DNA from: Desulfotignum sp.
Lineage (GTDB): Bacteria > Desulfobacterota > Desulfobacteria > Desulfobacterales > Desulfobacteraceae
Direction: 5' to 3'
Length of the DNA stretch: 8,993 bases
Assembly: GCA_021737445.1 (NCBI GenBank)
Contig: JAIPDY010000126.1
Span: forward strand, 1-8,993
A model generated the notes under the pieces. It was not told where the DNA came from, ran no database searches, and saw only the letters and a program-made list of their open reading frames with translations. Shown in pieces: positions 1-6,465 of this stretch. The position numbers and the translations under genes are program-made. Each line of letters begins with the position of its first letter. Positions within the stretch are counted from its first letter, which is position 1.

Positions 1-345
1 CTCTACAAAATCCCGGTCAAACCGAAGATCACGGACACCGTCTCGCTGGGCGACGGTTCAAACATCCCCGCAGACATGCTGCATGACATTGTGTTCGTGG
101 ACCGGCTGAAGCTCAAACAAAGGATCCGCAACGCCCTGCAGACCAGAGACCAGGTCTTCCTGGCACAGATCCTTTCCGACCATCCCCTGGAAAAGGGCCT
201 GGCCGAGCTGGTGACCTACCTGACCCTGGCGGCTGAGGATGACAACGCCTGGTTTGACGACTCTCTGACCCACCAGGCCGTGTGGGCCGATGCCGCCGGC
301 ATCGGCCGGCAGGCTACATTCAACGCCGTGATATTCAGCAGGTGA
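1..345 (+). CDS. jetA: Wadjet subunit JetA, C-terminal part (DUF3375, kleisin-like)
   Basis: The gene enters from the left edge of the window, so only its last 114 residues are seen, ending at TGA 343-345. JetA is the kleisin-like subunit that links the two ATPase heads of the JetC SMC dimer and binds JetB. The fragment reads through LHDIVFVDRLKLKQRIRNAL, then DHPLEKGLAELVTYLTLAA, and ends in a short beta-rich tail; I recognise this as the usual end of DUF3375 proteins (from memory of the family, not a search). The order jetA-(insert)-jetB-jetC-jetD supports the call. A strong ribosome site (AGGTGA, 340-345) overlaps its stop codon and faces an ATG at 351, as expected for a jetB translationally coupled to jetA. 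That ATG now opens only a stub. Confidence 0.85.
   Translation, partial: LYKIPVKPKITDTVSLGDGSNIPADMLHDIVFVDRLKLKQRIRNALQTRDQVFLAQILSDHPLEKGLAELVTYLTLAAEDDNAWFDDSLTHQAVWADAAGIGRQATFNAVIFSR
340..345 (+). promoter_or_regulatory. Strong ribosome binding site now serving the jetB stub
   Basis: AGGTGA lies over the jetA stop codon, five bases before the ATG at 351. It is much better than anything before the functional jetB start at 1160. This suggests that 351 was once the working jetB start, coupled to the end of jetA translation. Confidence 0.6.
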
Positions 346-350
346 CACCT

Positions 351-400
351 ATGGACATCACACAACCTTATCCATCTGATACCTTCGGCTCCTGGTTGCA
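351..400 (+). pseudogene. Orphan duplicate of the jetB 5' end (stub)
   Basis: The ATG at 351 begins MDITQPYPSD, which matches the start of the real JetB at 1160 (MDATQPYPSD). Twenty bases are identical (360-379 and 1169-1188). Weaker similarity with one single-base gap continues to about 400, where cctggttgca (391-400) parallels cctggtggca (1201-1210); by hand about 40 of 50 positions match. After that the resemblance stops and the toxin-antitoxin promoter begins. The reading frame from 351 stays open for 54 codons to TGA 513-515, overlapping the antitoxin start in another frame, but beyond ~400 it resembles nothing. I read it as the remnant of a jetB start cut off by the insertion. Translation from its strong ribosome site may still yield a short peptide or influence antitoxin initiation. 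Confidence 0.7.
351..400 (+). repeat. Direct repeat copy 1 (jetB 5' end)
   Basis: This is the left copy of a diverged direct repeat of about 50 bp, with its partner at 1160-1210 (offset 809-810 bp). The best block is 20 of 20 identical bases, acacaaccttatccatctga at 360-379. The two copies bracket the whole toxin-antitoxin module. Confidence 0.75.
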
Positions 401-414
401 AGGCCGGAAAATCC

Positions 415-443
415 TTGACACGATTTTCGTGTCACACTATTAT
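415..443 (+). promoter_or_regulatory. Sigma70-type promoter of the toxin-antitoxin operon
   Basis: TTGACA (415-420), a 17-base spacer and TATTAT (438-443) form a nearly ideal housekeeping promoter. Transcription would start near 450, about 25 bases before the antitoxin ATG at 475. No terminator is visible after the toxin gene, so this promoter could also feed jetB, jetC and jetD. Confidence 0.75.
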
Positions 444-448
444 TGTGT
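417..448 (+). promoter_or_regulatory. Probable antitoxin operator overlapping the promoter
   Basis: A perfect 7-bp inverted repeat, gacacga-ttt-tcgtgtc (417-433), covers part of the -35 box and the spacer. A second symmetric pair, acac-tattatt-gtgt (434-448), brackets the -10 box. Ribbon-helix-helix antitoxins typically bind such repeated half-sites and repress their own promoter; assigning these sites to the adjacent antitoxin is inference. Confidence 0.6.
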
Positions 449-474
449 TAAACATTGGGTTTTGGGAAGGAAAA

Positions 475-702
475 ATGAAAAACGTTACCATTACATTGGA
501 GGAAGAGGTCGCTGACTGGTCAAGGATCGAGGCGGCAAAAAACCGGGTCAGCGTATCCCGGTGGATCGGAACCATATTAAAGGAAAGGATGCAGGATGAA
601 GCAGGATACCGGCAGGCCATGAATCAGTTTCTTTCCAGTCCGCCGTTATTGCTGAAAAAAGATGGCAGGTATCCTTCCAGGAATGATCTCCATGAAAGAT
701 AA
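475..702 (+). CDS. Ribbon-helix-helix antitoxin (VapB/CopG-like)
   Basis: This 75-residue protein has a typical ribbon-helix-helix N-terminus: a short beta strand (MKNVTITLEEE), helix 1 (VADWSRIEAAKNR), the SVSRW turn and helix 2 (IGTILKERM), roughly residues 1-40. The C-terminal half (about 41-75) would be the flexible toxin-binding tail. Such antitoxins neutralise the partner PIN nuclease and repress the operon. The ATG at 475 follows GGGAAGG (464-470) by four bases; earlier in-frame non-ATG starts fall inside the promoter and are rejected. The gene overlaps the toxin start by 11 bases, typical of type II pairs. It lies in visibly AT-richer DNA than the jet genes, which suggests a separate origin. 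Confidence 0.85.
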   Translation: MKNVTITLEEEVADWSRIEAAKNRVSVSRWIGTILKERMQDEAGYRQAMNQFLSSPPLLLKKDGRYPSRNDLHER

Positions 703-1135
703 CTGCTTTGTGGATACCAATATTCTTGTGTATTTCCGGGATGCTTCTGAACCGGAAAAACAAAAAATTTCCGGCGAATGGTTGAAAACATTATGGGAAA
801 ATCAGACGGGCAGGATCAGTATCCAGGTGCTGAACGAATATTATGTCACGGTAACCCAAAAATTGAAACCGGGCATGACAACAAGCCATGCCCGGCTGGA
901 TATCAAAAACCTGATGGCCTGGCATCCGGTTACAGTTGACCTGACCATTATCAAAAACAGCTGGTCAATACAGGACACCTGTCAATTTTCCTGGTGGGAT
1001 TCATTGATTGTGGCTGCAGCAATCAAAGCAAATTGTTCCATACTGCTTTCCGAGGATCTCCAGCACGGACAGCAGGTTCATGACCTTACCATCATCAATC
1101 CATTTGAGCAGGATGCCGGGCAGATGTTGTCCTGA
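692..1135 (+). CDS. PIN-domain toxin ribonuclease (VapC-like)
   Basis: The protein has 147 residues, a normal length for a VapC toxin, and spans one PIN domain. The acidic residues expected to bind Mg2+ are present: D8 in FVDTN, E49 in LNEYY, D103 in WWDSL and D122 in LSEDL. VapC-type toxins are endoribonucleases, usually cutting tRNA or rRNA, held inactive by their antitoxin; the RNA target here is unknown. The start at 692 overlaps the antitoxin stop (700-702), and aggaa at 679-683 is a plausible ribosome site; an in-frame ATG at 683 is an alternative. A hand count of 721-840 gives about 42% G+C, against 60% in 1861-1920 of jetC, a sign of acquisition. The active site looks intact, so the toxin is probably functional. 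Confidence 0.88.
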   Translation: MKDNCFVDTNILVYFRDASEPEKQKISGEWLKTLWENQTGRISIQVLNEYYVTVTQKLKPGMTTSHARLDIKNLMAWHPVTVDLTIIKNSWSIQDTCQFSWWDSLIVAAAIKANCSILLSEDLQHGQQVHDLTIINPFEQDAGQMLS

Positions 1136-1159
1136 TAGATTGAAAAGAAGAAAATTCCT

Positions 1160-1210
1160 ATGGATGCAACACAACCTTATCCATCTGACATCTCCCGCCC
1201 CCTGGTGGCA
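1160..1210 (+). repeat. Direct repeat copy 2 (5' end of functional jetB)
   Basis: This is the right partner of the repeat at 351-400 and forms the first 17 codons of jetB. The shared 20-base block is at 1169-1188. The CCT just before the ATG is also shared (348-350 and 1157-1159), but further upstream the two copies differ, including the ribosome site. Confidence 0.75.
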
Positions 1211-1825
1211 TTGATGAAGGGTGTGGTATTCAAAGAAAACGATCCGGCCCTGTGGCACCTCCTGGAGGAGGGGCAGATGGCTGTCCGGGACTATGTCCGG
1301 GTAATGGGCCTGGAGCTGATGCTGGACACGGCCGAAGGGCATGCCTGGCTGGCCACCCGAGAACCGGAAGAAGGGGAAGACCCTTTGCCCCGGCTGGTGG
1401 GAAGGCGGCAGCTGTCCTATCCGGTGAGCCTGATCATCGCGCTCTTACGCAAAAAAATGGCGGAACAGGATGCGGCCGGAGAAGACCCCCGCCTGATTCT
1501 TTCCGTGGAGGAGATCACGGACATGGTCCGGGTGTTTCTGCCGGCATCAGGCAACGAGGCCCGGATGATGGACCGGATCAACACCCATCTGAACAAAATC
1601 GCGGACTTAGGGTTTATCCGGCGGCTCAAGGGCGAAAAGGACAAAATCGAGGTGATCCGCATCCTCAAGGCGTTTGTGGATGCCCAGTGGCTCAGTGAAC
1701 TGGATGACCGGCTAAGGGAGTACCAGGACCGGCTGGAGGACGACAGCGAAACAGGTCCGGCAGGCGACAGTGACATCGAAACGGACACCGGTTCGAACCG
1801 CACCGGGAATAAAGGTGAAGGCTGA
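1160..1825 (+). CDS. jetB: Wadjet subunit JetB (DUF4194, KITE-like)
   Basis: The 221-residue protein fits DUF4194, the KITE (MukE-like) winged-helix partner of the JetA kleisin in the Wadjet SMC complex. Visible family-like stretches include the GRRQLSYPVSLIIALLRKKM segment, LSVEEITDMVRVFLP, and ARMMDRINTHLNKIADLGFIRRL, which look like the two winged-helix units. The last ~28 residues are acidic and low in complexity (DDSETG...GEG). The stop overlaps the jetC start (TGATG, 1823-1827), so the two are coupled. The start at 1160 is supported by the duplicated MDxTQPYPSD sequence at 351. Only a weak aagaag (1145-1150) precedes it, so JetB may initiate less well than it did behind the AGGTGA at 340-345. 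The gene lies 24 bases after the toxin stop codon. Confidence 0.85.
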   Translation: MDATQPYPSDISRPLVALMKGVVFKENDPALWHLLEEGQMAVRDYVRVMGLELMLDTAEGHAWLATREPEEGEDPLPRLVGRRQLSYPVSLIIALLRKKMAEQDAAGEDPRLILSVEEITDMVRVFLPASGNEARMMDRINTHLNKIADLGFIRRLKGEKDKIEVIRILKAFVDAQWLSELDDRLREYQDRLEDDSETGPAGDSDIETDTGSNRTGNKGEG

Positions 1826-4800
1826 TGGAACAGCAGCTGCTGGATTTCTCGTCGGACGATGCCCTGGCCGGGTTCCGGCTTCACACCCTGGAGATCTTCA
1901 ACTGGGGCACCTTTCACAAACAGGTATGGCGTTTGGATCTGGACAGCCGCAACAGCCTGCTCACCGGCGATATCGGGTCAGGCAAATCCACCCTGGTGGA
2001 TGCGGTGACCACCCTGCTTGTGCCGGCCCACCGGGTGGCCTACAACAAGGCGGCCGGGGCTGACACAAAAGAACGCAGCCTGCGCTCCTATGTCATGGGA
2101 TATTATAAATCAGAGCGCAGCACCACGGGCCATGCGGCAAAATCGGTATCTTTGCGGGATCACAACAGTTTTTCCGTGATCCTGGGGGTGTTCAAAAATA
2201 CGGGATATCTCCAGGAAGTCACCCTGGCCCAGGTGTGCTAGATCAAAGAGACCCAGGCCCCGCCGGAACGGCTCTATGTGGTGGCAGACCAGGCTTTGTC
2301 CATTACCGGGCATTTCAGCGGGTTCGGCACCGATATCGGGCAGCTGAAAAAACGGCTTAAAAAAATGAAAGGGGCGGCGGTGTTCGACACCTTTCCCAAA
2401 TACGGGGCCGCATTCCGCAGGCGGTTCGGCATTGACAACGAACAGGCCCTGGCCCTGTTTCACCAGACCGTATCCATGAAATCGGTGGGCAACCTCACCG
2501 ATTTTGTAAGAGAACACATGCTGGAACCCTTTGATGTCACCCCGCGCATCGATGCCCTGCTGCATCATTTTGACGACCTGAACCGGGCCCATGCCGCAGT
2601 GCTCAAGGCCAAACAGCAGATCGAGCGGTTGACCCCGCTGGTGGCGGACTGCGAGACCCACACCCAGCTGGGGAAGGAGGTGGGACAGCTGCGGGAATGC
2701 CGGGAGGCCCTGGCCCCGTTTTTTGCCGTGCACAAGAAAAAACTGCTCAAAAAACGGATGGCCAATCTAACTGATGAACAGACCCGCCTGACACGGAAAG
2801 CAAAGGCCCTGGAGAGCGAACACAAAGAACAGATGGCCCGGCGGGATGACATCCGGCAGGCCATTGCCGAAAACGGGGGCGACCGGCTGGAAAGACTCCG
2901 GGCCGATATCAAGAGATTTACCGATCAGAAACACAAGCGCCAGGCCCAGGCAAAGCGGTATGCAGACCTGGCACAGGATCTGGCATTCAAGCCGGTGCAC
3001 ACCCGGACAGATTTTGATGACAACGCCGCTGCCATCCAGGACCGGAAAGAAACGCTGGAAAAAGAGAAAAAAGCGCATGCAAATCGGTGCACGCACCTTT
3101 CCATGAATTTCCGTGATCTGAAAACCTCCCATGAATCCCTCACCGAAGAACTGACTTCCCTGTCCGCCCGAAAAAGCAACATCCACGCCCGGCAGGTGAA
3201 GATTCGGCGGTCTTTGTGCCACCATCTGGGTATCGATGAAAACGACCTGCCCTTTGCCGGTGAGCTGATCAAGGTCCGGGAGGATGAAGCACCCTGGGAA
3301 GGGGCGGCTGAACGTCTGATGCACAATTTTGCCCTTTCCCTGCTGGTGCCGGAATCTCATTACCGGGCAGTGGCAGCCTGGGTGGACACCACCCATCTCC
3401 ATGCGCGGCTGGTGTATTACCTGGTGCGGCAGGTTCCAGCCGCCAAACCGGTTGATCTGCATCCGGAGTCCCTGCTTAAAAAGCTGATCATCAAGCCGGA
3501 TACCGGGTTTTATGACTGGATGGAGCAAGAGCTGGCATCCCGCTTCAACCATGCCTGCTGCACAGATATCCAAAGGTTTCATAAGGAACCCTGGGCCATT
3601 ACAAAAAAAGGCCAGATCAAGTCCGGGGGACGGCGCCACGAAAAAGATGACCGCCGGGACCTCACAGACCGGTCCCATTATGTGCTGGGCTGGACCAACG
3701 AAGCAAAAATCCGCACATTGAAACAGCAGTGCCGGGACCTGGAAAAACAGATGCAGGGCGCAGGCAAGGAGATATCCCGGCTGGAAGCCCGGCAGAACAC
3801 CCTCCAGGAACAGATTTTCAACCTGATCCGCCTGGGAGAATTCCAGGATTTTTCCGACCTGGACTGGCAGGCGGCAGCCAAAGAGATCCTGCACCTGGAA
3901 GCGGAAAAACAGGACCTGGAAACCCGGTCCGATATACTCCAGACCTTAGGGATGCAGCTGGAAGCCCTGGAAACAGAGATGAATGACACGGAAAAAACGT
4001 TGAAACAGACCCGGGACGACCTGGCCGGGAACCGGGAAAAGCAGAACCAGACCAGGCTTATGGCAGACACCTGTGAACAGGACCTGGCCGGCTGGGCTGC
4101 CATGGACCCTGACCAGGCGACTGCGTTGTACCGGCACCTGGAATCCCTGCGCAAAAACGAACTGCCCGCCCACACCCTGACCATTGAATCCTGCGCCAGC
4201 AAAGAAAGAGAGATGCGCGATCTTCTCCAGAACCGCATCAACAACCTGGACAAACGCATCTCCACCCTGGCGGCCCGGATAATCAGGGCGATGCACGGAT
4301 ACCGCAGGGATTATCCACTGGAAACCAGGGAGGTGGATGATGCCGTGTCATCAGGTCTAGAATACCGGGCCATGCTGGATCAGCTGCGCGCGGACAACCT
4401 GCCGGAATTTGAAAAACGTTTCAAGGCGCTGCTCAATGAAAACACCATCCGGGAGGTGGCCAATTTCCAGTCCCAGCTGCTGCGGGAAAAAGAGACCATC
4501 AAGGAGCGTATCGCGCGCATCAACCGGTCCCTGTCCGACATCGAATACAACCCGGGCCGGTACATCGTACTGGAGGCGGAACTCAGCCCGGACATGGATA
4601 TCCGGGATTTTGGCCAGCAGCTGCGGGCATGCACCGAAGGGGCGTTGACCGGATCTGAAGAAGACCATTACTCTGAAGCCAAATTCCTGCAGGTACGCAG
4701 TGTGATCGAACGGTTCCGGGGCAGAGAGGGCATGGTGGACCTGGACCGGCGCTGGACAAAAAAAGTCACGGATGTGCGCAACTGGTTCGTGTTTGCCGCC

Positions 4801-5196
4801 TCGGAGCGGTGGAAAGAGGACCACACCGAATATGAACATTACACCGACTCCGGGGGCAAGTCCGGGGGCCAGAAGGAAAAACTGGCCTACACCGTGCTGG
4901 CTGCCAGCCTGGCCTACCAGTTCGGCCTGGAATGGGGAGCGATCCGGTCCCGCACCTTCCGGTTCGTGGCCATTGACGAGGCTTTCGGCCGGGGATCGGA
5001 CGACTCCACACGGTACAGCCTGGAGTTGTTCAAAAAACTCAACCTCCAGCTGCTCATCGTGACCCCGCTGCAAAAAATTCACATCATCGAGCCCTATGTG
5101 TCTTCTGTTGGACTGGTGTACAGCCCGGATGGAAAAGAATCGCTGCTGCGCAACATGAGTGTGGCAGAATACCGGGAACGCCGGGAAAGGACTTAA
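1825..5196 (+). pseudogene. jetC: Wadjet SMC-like ATPase JetC, interrupted by an in-frame amber codon
   Basis: Read through one internal TAG, this encodes 1123 residues, a full JetC length. JetC is the MukB-like SMC motor of Wadjet; its dimer extrudes DNA loops using ATP. The N-terminal head has Walker A GDIGSGKST (48-56) followed by LVDAVTTLLVP and YNKAAGA. Long coiled-coil arms flank a hinge-like region at about 470-625 (NDLPFAGELI at 473-482). The C-terminal head has the ABC signature SGGKSGGQ (1009-1016) and Walker B VAIDEAF with D1051 and E1052. Codon 139 (2239-2241) is TAG, where I expect Trp in a QVFW-type motif; here it reads QVC-stop-IKE. The frame continues unchanged to TAA 5194-5196 with no other damage. 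Without readthrough the product is 138 residues with Walker A only. A recent nonsense mutation, suppression or recoding, or a base-call error would all fit. The start overlaps the jetB stop and follows AAGGTGAAGG. Confidence 0.85.
2239..2241 (+). other. In-frame amber (TAG) codon within jetC
   Basis: The context reads gtg tgc tag atc aaa gag in the jetC frame. One substitution (TGG to TAG) would explain it. The preceding Cys codon TGC also differs from the Phe I expect there, so two neighbouring codons look changed. Upstream and downstream frames are identical, so no indel is involved. Confidence 0.85.
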
Positions 5197-5199
5197 ACA

Positions 5200-6465
5200 G
5201 TGACCGCTGCCTGGACCCGGATTCAGGATTTAAAAGACCGGCTGGAAAAAAAATGGCGCAAAGGAATATTTCTGGCCGAATGGATCACGCCGGAAAGTTT
5301 CACCCCCCTGCGTATCCCGCTCAAACATCCCACTGCCCGGGAACTGACCCATGACTTTGCCGCGGCCCGGGACTGGGTGGTACACTGGGTCTTTCATGAA
5401 AGATCCCCGACCCAACCCGGATTTGACATTGAATGGCATGCATTCACCCACCGGAGTTTAGGAAAAAACCGTCTGCCCAGAGCGGTGATATTTCCCACCC
5501 TGGCCGATGTGGTATATTTTCTGGGTAAAAACCGGCAGGTGCAGCAATTTCACACCCTGTTCCACACCATCACGAACCGGTTTCCCCAACTGGGCGGACT
5601 GCTGCTGGAACACCCTTTGACAGTGCTCCAGCATGACAAGGTGTGGGAAAAGCTGCTGGCCATCCTGGACTTCATGACCGGTCATCCCCGGCCCGGCATC
5701 TATATCCGGCAGCTGGAGATCCCCGGGGTGGACACCAAATTCATTGAAACCCACAAAGCCTGGCTGGTGAAACTGCTGACCTGTGTGCTGCCGGAAACAG
5801 CCGTGGATGAACGGGCATCAGGTCAGGCAGTCTTTGAAAACCGGTTTGGTTTTTTGTCCCGGCCCGCCCGGGTCCGGTTCCGGTTCCTGGATCCGGATCT
5901 GTCCATCATGGGATTGTCCGACCTGGAAATACCGGCACATGACTTTGCCCGCCTGCCTGAGCAGCCGGACACCATCTTTATTGTGGAAAACGACATCTCA
6001 GCCCTGTCATTTCCACCTTTCCCCAACGCCCTGGTGATCTTCGGCCGGGGATACAGCCTGTCAGTCCTGTGCCAAGCCCGCTGGATCGCGGACAAACCCC
6101 TCTGGTACTGGGGAGATCTGGACACCCACGGGTTTGCCATGATTGACATGATCCGGCATTATTTTCCCCGGACCCGTTCCTTTCTCATGGATGAAGACAC
6201 CCTGCTCTCCCACAAGTCTCTGTGGGGCAAAGAACCCTCGCCTGTCAACCGGGATCTGCCGCAGCTTCTGCCCCATGAAGCCCGGGTCTATGATGCCCTG
6301 CGGAACCATACCCACGCCCCGAATCTGCGCCTGGAGCAGGAGCGGATCTCGTTTGCCTTAGTGCGCCGGGCAGTTAAAAATATCCGGCTAAGATGGAACA
6401 AACATGCCGCAGAAAGGAGTTTTACCGATGCACACCCGATTCAGGCCAAAGATAACTCTTGCTGA
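5200..6465 (+). CDS. jetD: Wadjet nuclease JetD (DUF3322 + DUF2220 TOPRIM)
   Basis: JetD is the DNA-cleaving subunit of Wadjet: the SMC complex delivers small circular DNA to it and it cuts. The 421-residue protein has a DUF3322 N-terminal arm (about 5-195, with ARDWVVHW, IFPTLADVVYFL and PGVDTKFIETHKAWL) and a C-terminal TOPRIM-like DUF2220 domain (about 205-390). TOPRIM acidic residues are present: E263 in IVENDISAL, and D306 and D308 in YWGDLDTHGF, so the nuclease looks intact. The start is a GTG at 5200, three bases after the jetC stop, with GGGAAAGGA (5183-5191) as ribosome site. The last ~25 residues, after RRAVKNIRL, run into the ribosome site and start of the next gene and do not look like normal family sequence; they may have been read from DNA at the edge of the inserted defence cassette. 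Confidence 0.88.
   Translation: MTAAWTRIQDLKDRLEKKWRKGIFLAEWITPESFTPLRIPLKHPTARELTHDFAAARDWVVHWVFHERSPTQPGFDIEWHAFTHRSLGKNRLPRAVIFPTLADVVYFLGKNRQVQQFHTLFHTITNRFPQLGGLLLEHPLTVLQHDKVWEKLLAILDFMTGHPRPGIYIRQLEIPGVDTKFIETHKAWLVKLLTCVLPETAVDERASGQAVFENRFGFLSRPARVRFRFLDPDLSIMGLSDLEIPAHDFARLPEQPDTIFIVENDISALSFPPFPNALVIFGRGYSLSVLCQARWIADKPLWYWGDLDTHGFAMIDMIRHYFPRTRSFLMDEDTLLSHKSLWGKEPSPVNRDLPQLLPHEARVYDALRNHTHAPNLRLEQERISFALVRRAVKNIRLRWNKHAAERSFTDAHPIQAKDNSC
6413..6419 (+). promoter_or_regulatory. Ribosome binding site fixing the alcohol dehydrogenase start
   Basis: AAAGGAG lies eight bases before the ATG at 6428, inside the jetD coding end. It identifies 6428 as the true start of the dehydrogenase, although that frame is broken about 28 codons later. 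Confidence 0.65.

Noticed and set aside
415..474. Antitoxin start at TTG 415, adding 20 residues
   Set aside because: That TTG is the first triplet of the -35 box TTGACA and the added residues are not family-like. ATG 475 has a good ribosome site and begins the ribbon-helix-helix strand.
351..1210. Insertion sequence or composite transposon carrying the toxin-antitoxin pair
   Set aside because: There is no transposase and no evident terminal inverted repeats, and the flanking repeats are too diverged and too long for a target duplication; they are jetB coding sequence.
2767..3894. Long open frame on the - strand (375 residues) inside jetC, and similar antisense frames elsewhere
   Set aside because: They lie wholly inside well-supported + strand genes, have no recognisable domains, and are expected from G+C-rich codon use.
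2278..5196. A separate gene of about 972 residues starting at GTG 2278
   Set aside because: It is in the same frame as 1825-2241 and is plainly the rest of jetC. It has no ribosome site and would lack Walker A.
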